The notes beneath the pieces were generated by a model. That model had not been told where the DNA came from. It saw only the letters and a program-made list of their open reading frames with translations, and ran no database searches. A program made the translations under genes and the position numbers. Below are positions 1-13,041 of a stretch of 64,000 nucleotides of DNA, piece after piece (position 1 is the first letter of the stretch; each line of letters opens with the position of its first letter). The DNA is from Pratylenchus scribneri (Eukaryota; Nematoda; Chromadorea; Rhabditida; Pratylenchidae), in contig JAQSEB010000245.1 in assembly GCA_030063045.1 (NCBI GenBank), positions 1 through 64,000 of the forward strand, given 5' to 3'.

Positions 1-381
1 CCTAAAATATTTTGATCCCTCATTTGTAAAAAAATAAAATATTAGTTTTTTTTATGCACGTCATTTTACCATTATTGAAAAAAACATTAAATTATATAAT
101 TTTTCACATTTACAAATTTAGTTGAATGAATCAGCTAAAAATTACTGCATTCATTTTAAATTTTCAGACAAACTGTATATTTTTGCCCATCACATCATTT
201 TCCCTTCGGCTGCCTATTTTTGACTGATTCATTCCTTTTTGGGAAGAATATCCACTAAATGGTCTCATCAAAATTTTAATTCCATTTATTAATTCATTTA
301 TATTATATTTTGGGAGTCATTTTTAGTCAATTTTATTCCATTAATTTTCCCTTTTTAAAATAATTATAAAAATATTTTTGG

Positions 382-391
382 TTTATTTCAG
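382..391 (+). promoter_or_regulatory. Candidate spliced-leader (trans-splice) acceptor or 5'UTR 3' splice site
   Basis: A T-rich TTTATTTCAG stands 67 bases before the ATG at 459, with no upstream coding exon visible. In nematodes such a site commonly receives a trans-spliced leader. It could equally be the acceptor of an ordinary 5'UTR intron. Confidence 0.35.
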
Positions 392-458
392 CAAAAACCT
401 TCCAATTTTGTTCAACAATTCCCAATTCTAAACAATTCCAATTCGATCCAACTCAAAA

Positions 459-2631
459 ATGTCGTCAAAAATGATGACCAACATCATTGTTCTGTCCTGC
501 CTCCTTGCATTGGTGATGGTGGCATTCATGCTCGAAGGAACAAGTAAATTTTTTAACGCTTTTTTCCTTTTCCAAAATAATTGGCATTTCAAAATAAATT
601 TTGAGGTTTTTCTGCAGGTCTTAAATGTTTTAACCGGGAAAAATTTTTTTGTAAAATTTCACATTTATTCAATATGTTTTGGTCTCTTCCTTATTAGTCA
701 AATAATTTTTCGAAGTTATTAAAAATTTTTATACCAATGAAATAAAAGCTATTTTTACCATTGTCCAAAAAGATATTTATTCCATTAAAAGGAAAAATTC
801 CGTCATAGGTCCCAGACACGAAATCAGGTAAATGATATACCATTCGATAGAGCTCAATGAGCTGAGTGTGAAAATGTAAATAATTTTAGCGCGCTTGAGT
901 TGTGGGCCAAGTTATGGCCAATTGAAAATCGCAAAAGTGCTTGGTCCCCCCTATGGGTCGAAAAAGTTCAAAATTTTTGTTTGGTAATATTATATATCAA
1001 TCGACGCGTCTCGATGAGCAGAGTGCGAATCTGCAATCGGTTTTGCGTAAAACTCAAAAATAAAAAATAGTTGCGCAAAGGAAATACGGATTGGAACTGC
1101 TCCGATGGGCATTTCAGAGTGGTCTCCTACGTGTGCTCCGCCTCAGCGCGACCAGACGAGCGCTTGGCTCGCTGCGCTCGCCAAGCACTCGTCCAGTTCC
1201 CGCGCTTCGGCTACGCACACTCCGGAGGCCACTCTTACATTCCTCCGCAGTTCCAACACATTCCAGCGAGACAAAAATGGCCAAAACTTTTTTATTTTTG
1301 AGTTTTATTCAAAAACGATGGCAAATTCGAGTTTTTCTCATCGAGACGCGTCGATTAATATATAATTTGGCTAAAATAATAATTTCGAAATTTTTCGACC
1401 CATAGGGGGACCCTTCACTTTTAAGGGAAAATTTTTATTGGCCATAACTTAGCCTAAAACGCAAGCGCGCTCAAAATTCTTACATTTTCACACTCAGCTC
1501 GATGAGACGAATCGAATGGTATATCATTTACTTGATTTTGAGTCTGGGACCTATGACGGAATTTTACCATATAATATAATGGTATAAAATTTCCTAAAAA
1601 TAGTAATATATATAATTTCTAATAAAAATCTTATATTTGTCGGAACAAAAAATCGATTTATAATACATATTTGCTAAAATAAGTTCAAATGCCTAAAATT
1701 AGGGTCGAATTAAATTTCCACCAATTTAAGATGCGATCGAATGCGAGACCAAGCTTAAACTCGACATTGACGGGCAAAAGGCGGACGAAGATCTCGGGAA
1801 TGTGAAATGCCCCATGCTTATCACCTCTTGCTTCAAGTTCAAATGCAAGGGTGATGATGGCAAATGTTGGTTTGGGAAGAAAATATTTTTAATTATTTTA
1901 TTTCTCATTTCAGTCAAAGTGAAAGGTTGCGGGAATTGCAATAACGCGAAACAATTTTTGAAGGAAAACAATCTCGATTTTGATGCATTGATTCGTGCTG
2001 GTTGCAAATGCGAGGAGGACAAGGAAGGCAAGGGCGATAAGAAAGAGGACAAGAAGGAGGACAAGAAGGGCGACAATAAAGGCGACAAGAAGAAGGACAA
2101 ATCTAACGCAGGCATTGGGATGCCCTCCATCGGGCCGATTGGATTGGTATTTGGCCGTAAGTTTTTCTAAAATATTAAATTTTAAAAAATTAATAAAAAT
2201 CAAAATTAAATGAAAATTCATAAAGATTAACAATATATTCCGAGAAATATCATTTGGATTTTTTCATTAGATAAATTGAATGTTTAGGAAAATATTTGAT
2301 TATTTATTGTTTACAAATTTTAAGCTTATATTTTGATTTGGAATCGTAAAAATTTATGTGATTACAATTTACAAACAAAAATTCGAGCAATTTTTTAATT
2401 AAATATGAATTTGACCATTTCTATCCAATTTAGCCATCTATTATTAGGCAATGCAAAAATTTGCCTAATATTACCCATGGGAAATGTTGTTATTGGTCCT
2501 ACAAAGATTGGCATAAATTTATCAAAATTCTCAAATTAGCCAATTAAATTAAATATTTCTATTTAATTTAAAAATTTTCAATTCCAGTGTTTGCCACCTT
2601 CATCGTCCAGTGTGTGGCCCAGCACATTTGA
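459..2631 (+). CDS. Secreted Cys-rich protein with Lys/Asp/Glu-rich linker (unknown family)
   Basis: I do not recognise this family. The ATG at 459 opens a hydrophobic signal peptide (about residues 8-27). Proposed exons are 459-543, 1731-1865, 1914-2156 and 2588-2631, all GT-AG and in phase. The mature part has several cysteines, including a CGNC motif, then a linker of repeated charged KKEDKK/KGDK-type units, then a Gly/Pro-rich patch and a hydrophobic C-terminus ending at TGA 2629-2631. The hydrophobic tail could be a membrane or GPI anchor, or simply a short helix. Intron 1 (544-1730) holds a palindromic element. A polyadenylation-like AATAAA follows near 2814. The splice at 1866-1913 is the least certain. 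The layout resembles small secreted effector or cuticle-associated proteins, which is inference only. Confidence 0.6.
793..1568. mobile_element. Palindromic (foldback/MITE-like) element A in intron 1
   Basis: The left arm from about 796 (starting AAATTCCGTCATAGGTCCC) is repeated in inverted orientation, ending near 1565. The arms run about 200 bases with mismatches, then continue into an inner inverted pair at 1000-1060 and 1300-1360 containing CGACGCGTCTCGATGAG. The centre (about 1090-1260) is GC-rich and itself folds: GAGTGGTCTCC near 1116 faces GGAGGCCACTC near 1223, and GCGCTTGGC faces GCCAAGC. No coding capacity is seen. A target duplication is not clear. Confidence 0.75.
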
Positions 2632-3157
2632 GCGGCGCAGCCGAAGAAGGAAGAATTAAACTGGAAGATGGCCATTTGATTTTTCCCATTTTTTCCTTAT
2701 TTGGTTCTGTTCTTTCCATCTTTTTTTCTTTTCATTTTTGGGCGTAGTTTTTAGTTTGAGGGCTTATTTGGTACAAATATGTTGAATGTGCCGCCCCAAA
2801 TGTCAATATGTTGAATAAAAATGTTGAAATATTTGTGTATTTTAAAATTCAAATTTATAAAACAAAGATCAAATCAAACCAAATTAAGAGAATTATCCGC
2901 ATAAAAATGGGGAATAAATGCATTTAAAATAGGTGTTCATAAATCCAAAATTAACTTATTTTAATTAAATTTTACTTCTATAGTAAAATGCCCTAAAATA
3001 AAACATTTTCCAATGGTATTAATAAAAATGTTTTTTAATTATTTGAAAGAAGCCAAAGTAATAATAATTCTGGCTATTATTCATTATATTTAACATCAAA
3101 TTAATTTTTATAGATCCTAAATTCATATTCCGGAAAATCTTACTGATAATTAAGTTT

Positions 3158-3355
3158 ATGGATAAAACAACTTTAATCGCACCTAATTATCCATATATTT
3201 ATTTTATCAATATGTCTTTTTTCTCATTCTTTTTGGCCATTTTATTAGCCTTTAATATAAAGCAGCAGCTAGGCTTCTTTCTTTATGCTGGTGGTGGACA
3301 ACCCCTAGTGGTGAAAATCAATAAAACTCCCGAGTCCTATTCCCGACCGCAATAA
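3158..3355 (+). CDS. Small secreted/hydrophobic single-exon ORF, hypothetical
   Basis: This 65-codon ORF has an internal ATG at 3212 followed by a strongly hydrophobic stretch like a signal peptide (FFLAILLAF). A short Gly- and Pro-containing tail ends at TAA 3353-3355. If translation starts at the inner ATG the product is about 47 residues. No domain is recognised and no intron is needed. It could be a genuine secreted peptide or a chance ORF. Confidence 0.3.
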   Translation: MDKTTLIAPNYPYIYFINMSFFSFFLAILLAFNIKQQLGFFLYAGGGQPLVVKINKTPESYSRPQ

Positions 3356-3565
3356 AGTAAGGAAGAAAGTAACGAAATATAGGTCAAATTTTACAACACA
3401 TTTTATGCTTTTGTCTTTTTTGGATTCTTATTCATAAAAAATAAAATTATCTAATAAGGAAATATCCAGTTTTCGATAAAAATTTTTTATTGAACTTTGG
3501 ATAGATTTGAAAAGAATTATTTTACAATATTTTTTACTGCAATTTTTTTAAAATTAGATATAATA

Positions 3566-6272
3566 ATGGAGATCCGTGAACAGCAAGAACAACAAGAATT
3601 GACTATTAAAGTGGCTAAATCTGTTCCCGCTATGCCATATTGTTCGGAAGAACAATCCAAGAATACAATACCAGTGCCCATTGGATTCATCAGCAGAACG
3701 ACAATTAGTAAAAATGGCCCAATAACACCAAAGTCTTCAACTTTAACAAAATTTTTCTATTATGCAATCCTCTCTACCAGAGGCGACCCCTACGAAATAA
3801 GATACTCCAAGGTTGAGGTAAAAATTATTTTTATTCTAAATTTATATAATTTATGAAAAAAACGAATTCATTTGCAAATTCGGTAATAAAATTCTAATAA
3901 TATTTTATAATATGTGCATTGAATGTTATTTTGGTAGAATTTTTAGCTGATTAGCCCCGAAATTCAGGCCGAATAAATTCTGTCCAAATTTAGCTTATAT
4001 TATTTTGGTATATTTCGTCTTTTTAAATTCTAAATTTTAATGTGTCTTCAGAATCAAATTTTATTACAATTCTCACTTTTTGGGTTATTCTAATACTATT
4101 TTAAAACATAATTTTTATATAGTTCTATATTTATTTATTCAATCTTCTGCGAAATATTTGCAGTAAATTATGTTAAATTAATTTGTTTATTTAAAAATAT
4201 CAATTAAAAGAAAATTTCAACTTAATTTTATTTATTCCAAAAATAAAATAACATTAGATTCGTCGTTGCAATCTCAATGAATTTGGCGAATATTTTGAAT
4301 CTCAAGTTCTTGGCTACATTGATTTACGCGGCTTTATTGGCCATCGGCTTTGGTCAAGCACATCTGGCGACCATTTTTACGCAATATGTATAAATCCTGC
4401 ACCAGAAAATTGCAATCAAAGAATGAGATTGGAAGAAAGACCAATTCCGGACACTCATTCCATTTATCTTGCTCAATTTGATACACAAACGTTGCAAAGG
4501 AAGAATTTTTCTTTTTCTGGTCAGTATGCGAAAAATTCTCTCATTAATATTTAATAAGAACGTCCAATATTTGGCCAATGGATGGGCAATGATGCGCGAC
4601 AATTATATTTTCTCTCCGACACCAATGCCATCCTCATCAGCAACACACAACAATGGGACCAAGTTAGATATATAGATAGTTCAATTGTTTATCATCTCTG
4701 CATTAATATGGTTGGTTATTAAACTCGATAAAAAATTTAAATATTTTGGTCGATTTTGATTCGAGTGTGTTTTGATTGCCATACAGTTTTAATTTAAAGC
4801 CTAATCGGTTTATTATGATTAGAATTGTTTAAAAGATTTCAATTTAAAATTAATTAAGCTGTTTAAACTAAAGTTATGACAAACTAAAATGTTAAATCCG
4901 TATTAACTTTCTAAATTTGAAAAAAATTAGCCAGAATTATCATTTTCTAACTGAATCGATCATGTCCAAATGAAAGAATAATAAATTAATACCTTAGGAT
5001 TGCTACAAATTGTGATAATATGACCTTTGATAAAAAATAGAATTTTTTCGATTAAATTATTTTAATTTATCAGAAATTAAAATTGGCCAAAACAGAATTG
5101 GCTTCCACATAAATATATTGCAATTAATTCACTTTTTAACAGAACAATTTGACAATTTTGCTCATTAAAATTGACATTCCGCATCCTCCACCTGAAACTC
5201 ATGAATCAGTTTAGTTTTTTTTCCATTTTTTAAAAATTAATGCCAATTTTAATTTTTATTTATTTTAAAATTTTCTAAAATAATGTTCATCCAGGCACTC
5301 GAGGTTCTCCATTTCGAGCAAAGTTTTTCGCTGAATTGGACAATTTGTGTGCATTTGTTACGAAAGGAGAAGCGGAGGAATAATACCCAACAACAAAATG
5401 ACCAAATTAGTACAACCGATACTAATGAGGATGATTGCAGCAGTTATCTTTTCTATAACATTGACAAACTGAACACATTGAGAATATTCAATGAATCCGC
5501 ATGGAATTGGGAAGAGTATGCTTTTGAACAACGATACAAGGACGATTTAAAAGAGGTCTTAAAAGAGATAATTAATCAAAAATACAGTATAGTATTCCAA
5601 AAATAATATATTATTTATAGTGCATAATTGTCGAATTTTAAGAGAAAAAATGCCGTTTGCACGGTAATGGAATGTTTTGGCATCGAATGCATGATGCTTA
5701 TGCGCATGGAGGATCGGAGGCGTTTTCAGCACCGATTAAGGCTTTTTCCGGAACGAAAAGCATACAGGTTGTGCAAAAAATATATACCTCGATATTTTTG
5801 TTAAAATTTTTTAATCCCACTCAGAATTGAACGACTTTTCAAAACTAATTACAATCAACCTTGGATAGATGGGTCCACACAAATTGTCTTTACAGAAGGA
5901 GACGAGAACAAATTCACTTTACATTATATTTCACCGCCAATAATTTTCCCACTCAAATATTTGGCTTTTTGGCATTTGAAACAACGAGAGAAAGAGGTAA
6001 ATTGAATTTCAAATATCAATAATGAAAAAAGATTTTTAAATTTTTTAAAATAATTAATAGTGAAATTAAATAAATTTAATTAATAAATAATTGATTTCCC
6101 AAACAATTGCACACAAACATTTTAAATAATTTTTTCATTTCAGAGAATCGAATCAAAAAATGAAAAAAATGCTGATGAAACTAATAATAAAATGTCCATC
6201 TTTGAAATTCCAACTTTTAAGGAATTAACAAAATTTGCATTGGATCAAATGAAATTTTACAATAAAATTTAA
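3566..6272 (+). CDS. Hypothetical multi-exon protein, unknown family
   Basis: Seven exons can be joined in one frame: 3566-3816, 4259-4518, 4559-4668, 5295-5595, about 5643-5768, 5826-5997 and 6144-6272. Junctions are GT-AG and phase-compatible. The N-terminus is Gln/Glu-rich. The middle exons encode an aromatic-rich globular stretch (GYIDLRGFIGHRLW; ERPIFGQWMGNDARQLYF), followed by an Asp/Thr/Gln-rich linker, a Met/Arg-rich segment and a lysine-rich tail ending at TAA 6270-6272. The fourth exon is open in two frames; only the one starting GCA CTC keeps phase with both neighbours. I recognise no domain, signal peptide or membrane segment. It may be a lineage-specific nuclear or cytosolic protein. 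Exon limits are uncertain by a few bases. Confidence 0.5.
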
Positions 6273-6538
6273 TATTTTTATTTTATGAAATATTGATGTT
6301 ACCTCAGGATATGTACATCAAATTATAATTTTTTCTTACTTTCATGATTCTTGCAGATATCGATGCTAATAAATAAATTTCATGATAATGCATTATTTAT
6401 TGGTTATTGTTCTTCAAATTTTAGAATATATTGTGTAATCCCTGAGTTTTTTGAATAATTTTACTAATTTTTTGACCATCTCTTATTATTTTCTTTTATG
6501 TTCATTCACTCATTTTTTTGCCATTTTCATTGCGCAAA

Positions 6539-6652
6539 ATGATTGGAGGTGGCAATAATGATGGAGAAGGTGCCAAAATGGGCACTGGCACCGGCTCAGG
6601 AATTGGGACGGGATGCGGAATTGGAATTGGTTCTGGAATGAGCACAGGATGA
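6539..6652 (+). CDS. Tiny Gly-rich ORF, doubtful
   Basis: ATG at 6539 opens 37 codons dominated by alternating Gly with Thr, Ser, Ile and Met (GTGTGSGIGTG) and ends at TGA 6650-6652. Its GC content is higher than its surroundings. It lacks a signal peptide and may be the last exon of an unseen gene or a low-complexity tract. The rest of 6273-7124 is AT-rich and shows nothing else. Confidence 0.2.
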   Translation: MIGGGNNDGEGAKMGTGTGSGIGTGCGIGIGSGMSTG

Positions 6653-7124
6653 ACTTAAAAATGCTTTTAAATTTGTAATTTATTTAATTTAATTTTGAAG
6701 AACATTGAAAATTTCAGTAGGTCATAAATTTGAAATTTATTTAAGAAATTTAGTTATGCAGATAAACATTTTCATTTTCCTAAGCGCAATTAGGAATTTT
6801 AAACGGAAATTTGGTCTAACTTTAGCATTTTTATTTATGCCCAATTTTGGGGTAAATTCAGTCAACATTTTCATCATAAATAGGTCAAATTTGGCAAATA
6901 TTGGTATAGCCTTCTTAAAAATGGACAAATTTAATTCGACTCTACACTATCTTTTTTTATAAATAAAATATTAAAAAATTACACTTTTGATTAAAAATGT
7001 CGGAAGTAAAAAATTAAGAATAAAGAGTTAAAGAGTAAGGACTGTCTATTTTATTCAATTTTTCATTTTAATTTTTAAATCATTTTAGAAAATTTTGATA
7101 TAAAAAATAATTTAGATGACATTT

Positions 7125-7963
7125 TTACTGTTTAAAATTTAAAAATAAATTATTTTCACCTTCTTCATAAATGCCCCTTGACCCATAAATGCCGCCAGTC
7201 CCAAATCGGTCGCCCCCATATCGGCCACCACGCCCTCCATAACGATCATAGCGATCACCAAATTCTCCGCCATATCTGTCAAATCGATCGTATCGATCTC
7301 GTCCACCACCGTAGGGTCGTCGAGGTCGATGCCGTTCCGCTTCATCGATTACGACAACATCGCGTGCCGATCGCTGGGTCCCATCTTTGCCGGACTCATT
7401 TTCTCCTCCTACTTCCAATGGCTCAACTGGGCCCAAAATTGATGTAGCCGTTGGCAATGAATCTCTTGCTTCTTGAATATTTTTAAAAAGAATAAAAATT
7501 TTTATAGAATTTTATGTTATCCAAATCAAAAAATTATCATCTAGAGAGATAAGGCAAAATTTATCTTTTTTTTTAAATAATCAGTAAAAGAATATTTTCT
7601 TATAAGTGGATATTTGTTTTAAAAATTTGGTTGAATAGTATTCCTAATTAAAATTATATTGATGATGATGAGCAATAGAGCAGTTTCTTAGGGTTCATTT
7701 TTAATTGGTTTGCCAAATTAGAGGTGTCATAACCAGTAGCAGGAATTTGGACAATTTTAAACTAATTTCTTCCCATTTTATTCTGTCTCCATTTTTGATT
7801 TTTTTCCCTTTTTTATTTATTAAATAGAAATATCTAAATATATTTATGAAAATAATTGATCACCTTCATTTGTTGCCCTGTAACCAGCTTGAGGATATGT
7901 AGAGACCAAATCAAATTGAATGATGGCGAAAATTAGAAAAATTAAAGTTAATTTTATTTCCAT
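7125..7963 (-). CDS. Secreted Gly/Arg/Tyr/Asp-rich repeat protein
   Basis: Exon 1 (7963-7864) encodes a signal peptide (hydrophobic LTLIFLIFAIIQF) followed by a short polar segment. Exon 2 (7471 to the stop at 7125) joins in phase at a Glu codon. Exon 2 encodes a Pro/Glu/Ser-rich spacer, then a repetitive region of RYDR, YGG and RYGG units from about 7340 to 7190. Such Gly-Arg-Tyr-rich secreted proteins occur among nematode cuticular or antimicrobial-like proteins (caenacin-like), but the match is compositional only. A GT inside the GEGE region near 7160 could be a donor to a further exon, so the last nine residues are uncertain. Confidence 0.6.
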
Positions 7964-9616
7964 TTAATACTAAAAGAAATTATATTTTTTATGAATGAAA
8001 ATGCTGAGGATAAATTATTAAAAATTTATTTTATTGGATAATTCAATAAAATTAAATCTATAATTTGTGAAGTACATAAATTTTGGTGAAATTTATTTCC
8101 TGTATTTATATTACTGCTTTGCTAAAATGATTAATTAAAATTTGCGCATTTTAAACGCCGAAAATTTGCAAGCAAATTCAAGTTTCTATTTCTATACAAC
8201 AAATCTACCTAAATTCTTTGTTTTAAAATTGCCGTGCCGCCGGACAAATTGGAGATTCTCTTAGGGGAATGAATGATTGATGTGCAAATTTTCGGGCAGA
8301 GTGCGCAAAGAGAGATCGGCATAGCTGGCGGCATAAAATCAAAAAGATGAAAGGGACTTCAAAATTTATATGGTACATTAAATTAATGGTGACATTTTGT
8401 GTGCCCAAAGCGCCTGGATGAGCCCAGTGCCGTCGGCTATAGTGGTAGATTTAAAAATTTACCGGTTTTATTTGAATTTCCAAAGTTGTGACAATTATAA
8501 TTAATAAATTAGATTTTTATAATTACATATTAAAATTATATTAAATGATGGAATTTCATATTCGAAAAAACCTCATTTTTAACATATTTTTATTCAGTTT
8601 AATATTTATTTATTTATTCAAAATTGGAATTGCCAAATTTGGAAAATTGTTGACCATCAGCGGAAGAATATATTTATCGCAAAAATAGATGAATTTATAT
8701 TAATCTTATTTGGAATAGTCAATTCTGTCACTTTTACAGTTTTTTTTTATAAATTTTAAGTATGAATTGAAAGGTTTTTTTATTATTTTATATATTCTTT
8801 TTCCAAAGTTACTCAGAGCTGGATATTTTAATTTTATATATTTCATTTCATTAAAATATATTTTTAATTAAATTTCAAATATCCATAACAAATCTTAAAA
8901 GCTTTTATCAAACAATTTTCATATCCAATCAAAGAAATTCACTCTTAAAAATATTATAAAATCTTAAACTCTAAAATATTCTTCATTTTATTATTTTTAT
9001 AAAATATAAGTCCATATTTATCATTTTATGAGATTAAAATTGGCCGAATAAATAATAAATAAAATGTACTTAATTTTTAATTATGTATGAGTGCAATTGC
9101 CTCATTGTTGACAATTTTGAAAAATTTGAATAATTTTAAAATATAAATAAATAATTTTTGTCAGACAATATATTTACACAGGAATTGTTGTTCCAAATTT
9201 ATTAAAAATTTAATCTCATTTGATTCTGAAGTCTGAACAAATATTAATGAAAAAGTACATTGTGAAAGGGGGCATTTGTGTTGACATTTTTCAATAATTT
9301 GAATATTTCATATAATTTTGCCTAAACATATTTATGAGTACAAATTATTCTATTCAATGCTTTGTTCCTCTTTTTTATTTAAAATTCGTCTCTGAATCTG
9401 AATAAACAAATAAAAAATCAGGCCTTAACGACATTATTTGTCTGTGAAATTTTCTGATATAAAAGGTTTTGAATTTGGAAGCAATCAGAGAAATCATTAA
9501 TTTAATAAATTCCATTTAATTAAATAAATTAATTAAAATATTCTATTTTTAAATTAATATACAAATAAAATAAGTAAATTCCAGATTTTCTTACAATAAT
9601 ATTTTGACTGGGAATA
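7964..9616. other. Intergenic, AT-rich
   Basis: No convincing gene is seen. The stretch at about 8150-8460 has visibly higher GC content than the flanks and might be a degraded exon or a non-coding transcript, but no long frame or splice-consistent structure was found in it. Confidence 0.4.
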
Positions 9617-12493
9617 ATGCATATGCTGGTATTCATTCCATTTTTACTATGTTTACAATTCATTCTGCTACCCAAATCAATCAATGGCCAAATGGCGATA
9701 ACCAGCCTTGCCCCAAATATTCCAATGGGAATTTTTCTGGCCTATGATCCGGCACAATCAAATTATTATATTCCAATAACCAAAAAATATTTGGATTATA
9801 TTTGTGCAAATCATCGAAATATCGAAATCCGGCTGGACCTTATCAATACATTGGCGATATGGTCATTCAAACATTGGCTATTGTGGACAACACTGTCAGT
9901 AAGTTAGATTTTTAATAATTTATCACAAATTTTCCTAAACTAAAATTTTTAGTTGGTAAACATTTAAATTGTCCATCGAATAGTGTAAGAGGAAGCACAG
10001 AATTTTACGATTCAATTTTTTAAAATTTATAGCGCTGATTCGAATGAATTTGCTAGAACAATACCTTTAGTGTATTTGATGGAAATTGCACAAAAATTTA
10101 TGAAAAAATTCGAAATAAGCCTAAATCAGATAATTTTTCTTTTTAATAATTTACAAAAAGAATTTAATCCAAAATTCGAAAGTTTTTTTCAATTAATTGA
10201 AAGTTTGCTGAGATATTGTCAAATATACAAAATTCGGGGCCTAAAATACAATTTTTTATTTAAAATAATGCCAAAATATTTTTTCCTAATTTCACAGACA
10301 ATTTTGCGAATCCACTTCCACCCGCAAATGATGCCCTTATATGGGAATTCCTCGAACCTCTTTTGCCATATTTCCCCGGCGGCAATGGCCCATGTCGTTT
10401 TGATCGAGTCTATGTCGGCACCATTGGATTGGACCATGGCAAAGATGCGAATGGAAATTGGATGTTGGACGCATTGACCGACACAAATTGGCGAACAAAT
10501 TATTTGGCCCGCCAAAAGGCAGTGGCACAAAAATTTGCGGACAAAGTTAAGCTGTCCGCCAATCCGAATGTCAAATGGGAATGGTACATTTTGCCGGAAA
10601 TGTGCATGGATTATGTGCATTTTGACCAATACAATTCGGGCACACAGCCAAAATATGCGGACAGTTGGGCGGATTATGTCTCCAGGCATATGGCAGATTT
10701 GAATTCCATTTTGCCTGGAAGACAATTTTTGTGGTCACCAAGTATGTTAAATTATTTACTATATTTATTTCTAGAATAAATTATAATTGTTTAGAAACAA
10801 ATTTTTGGATTGGTAAAATTTAAAACTTGAAATATTTTAAAGATCTACCATTTGAATGCGGGTTTAAAGAAAATTTTTCCAAAATTTTATTAGTTGACTA
10901 ATAAAGAATAGAAGATTTTTAAAAAATATTTGGTAGTATAAATTTGCCAAAAAATACTGAAATTGCCTAAGAGAGTACATAATCCTAAAATGGTTTAAGA
11001 ATTTATTTCACTTTCACAGACCATATAACTATTGGTTATAAAGCTCTTCTCAAAATGCATCGAATGATATATAATTTATCATAGGTTGGTCAAAAAGAGT
11101 TAAATGGTTCAAACCTATTTAGTTGGTTTAAAACTAAGTTGAAATTGTTTAGAAATAAGCTAAAAACTAATAAAATTATCCGTCTTAACTAGTTTCTCGA
11201 TTATGTTTAAGATCAATATATCTAGGATTGACTTATAAACCATTACAATCTTTTGATATTACATAAATCTTATTTAAATAGCTTATCTCCATTGCTTTTG
11301 AAACTAATAAATAAACCACAATTATTTATATGGCTTTCTTGTTTTAGTGAGCAATACAATTTCTAAATCTTAATATAAAATTAATTTAGAAGTAAAAAAG
11401 TAATAAATTTATTAAATATTATTTCTTTATTCAGTGTTCGACAATGTGCCAGAATATTATGATCCCGGCTCAATCACCTATATTCAGAATAGTCTGAAAG
11501 GAATGTTGAACAAAATTGCCTCAAATCTTGCTACATCAATGCCGACCGCCTGTTCTACAGCATTGAATTGTCCATTGGCCGTTGCTCCACAAGACCATGT
11601 TGGGCTTGGCTCACTTAGCAGTGCAAAAAATTATACAAAAGAGGATGCCCTTTTCTGGATGAATCTTTTGAAACCGGTGAATGATATTTTTGTTTTTAAC
11701 AAAATTTTATGACTAAAAATAAAACCAATATAATTTTTTATCCTAAAAAATTTTAATATCAAAAATTATTATGTCAGAGAATATTTTTGCAAATTAAAAA
11801 AAGAATTTATAATAAAAAATATTTTGAAAAGATTTTAGCCAAAATAATATTAAATAATATTATTGTAAAAAAATATTTTTTTCCATGAAAAATATTATTT
11901 TAGCGGTATAAAATTCTTATATCAAAATAATTAATATTTCTTATTCCAAGGTATTCCCATTCAAAAATTTGACAATCAATGTGGAACAATTCATCCGAAA
12001 CACATGGCCCATGCGAATACTTGGCCAATTGTTGGCGATGACACCTATAATGATGCGGATTGCATTGAAGTGAAATTGCGCGAACAATTCTATTTGGCCA
12101 ATGGATTCAATTTGGGCCCAGCATGGGCCATTAATCAATGGTATTCGTGCAATCATCCAGGTAATTCACTATTGGAATATTCAAAATAAAAAAAAATTAA
12201 TTTACCAAAAAACATTGAATTTTTAGCATAAATTTTATATAAATAATTAAAATATTTATTTCATCTTTTATTTTAATTTCCCATTTTTAGGTGTTCCAAT
12301 TTGTGCTTCCGGATGGACTGAATTCAATCAAAATTGCTATAAGGTGGAAATTGAAAAAATCATTTTTTAGAAATTTATTTTTCTAGAAATTCCACACTGG
12401 TGCCCAATGGAAAACAGCGAATGAGACTTTTGTAAAAAATGGTGCACAATTGGTTTCAATTCATAGCAAACAAGAAAATGACTTCATTGTTGG
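9617..12493 (+). pseudogene. Secreted protein with possible glycosidase-like N-part and half a C-type lectin domain; incomplete
   Basis: ATG 9617 starts a clear signal peptide (LVFIPFLLCLQFILL). Later exons are 10298-10741, 11436-11676, 11951-12160, 12291-12341 and 12388-12493. The 10298-11676 part (VYVGTIGLDHG, WEWYILPEMCM, FLWSPMFDNVPEYY) reads like a secreted enzyme, with weak resemblance to DUF4434-type TIM-barrel glycosidases; this is tentative. The final exons give the N-terminal half of a C-type lectin domain (GWTEFNQNCYK, then GAQLVSIHS and EN.FI). Three problems: exon 1 is out of phase with the next exon; the 11951 exon switches frame near 12003 between a NVEQFIRNT reading and a WPIVGDDTYND reading; and the second half of the lectin domain is absent both before and after the retroelement at 13042. 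A decayed gene is the likeliest reading. Confidence 0.5.
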
Positions 12494-13036
12494 TAAGGGA
12501 ATATTTTTTATGTTTTTGGATCAAATTCAATTTTTAAAGGAAAATTAATTTTATACTAATATCACAAATTTGAATGCATTAATTAGAACAAATTAATGGA
12601 TTTGATTGAAATTGAAAAAGTAATGACCAAAAAATGAGCAAAATAGACCAATATTTGAAAGCTTTTATTTTTATGTATTATCTTCTGACTAATTAATATT
12701 TAGTAATTAATCATTTTGATTTAAATGCTTTAGAGTAGAGAAAGAGCTTAATACATTGATATGAAGTTTTATTGTTTGAAATTCTGAGATATCTTATGGT
12801 CTCAACATTCAAAAGCAATCCCTTTGTTAATCACACAATTGTGGCCGGCATTCTCAGGACTGGTTCTACTGAGCAGAAGGCAAAATAAATTTTAAATAAT
12901 AACAAAAATGAATAAATTAAACCGCTATGTGGACAAATATTATTTTTACTATCCTCTTAATTTTAAAATCAATTTTGGTTTTTGTGTAGCAATTCGTATG
13001 TGATAGTTTTTGACTATGATATGGGATAAAACAATT
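12494..13036. other. Non-coding stretch between lectin remnant and retroelement
   Basis: The sequence is AT-rich with no exon that completes the lectin domain. It is the pre-insertion host DNA left of the retroelement. A slightly GC-richer patch at 12835-12885 shows no usable frame. Confidence 0.4.
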
Positions 13037-13041
13037 CCATA
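13037..13041. repeat. Left target-site duplication (CCATA)
   Basis: The five bases CCATA just before the 5' LTR are repeated at 26641-26645 just after the 3' LTR. A 5-bp duplication fits BEL/Pao integrases. Confidence 0.9.

Noticed and set aside
1071..1405. Three overlapping plus-strand ORFs
   Set aside because: They lie in the GC-rich palindromic centre of element A and change frame freely; not coding.
5295..5395. Frameshift in the unknown gene's fourth exon
   Set aside because: An alternative in-phase donor before it (CAA followed by GTTAGA) makes the exon read through without any shift.
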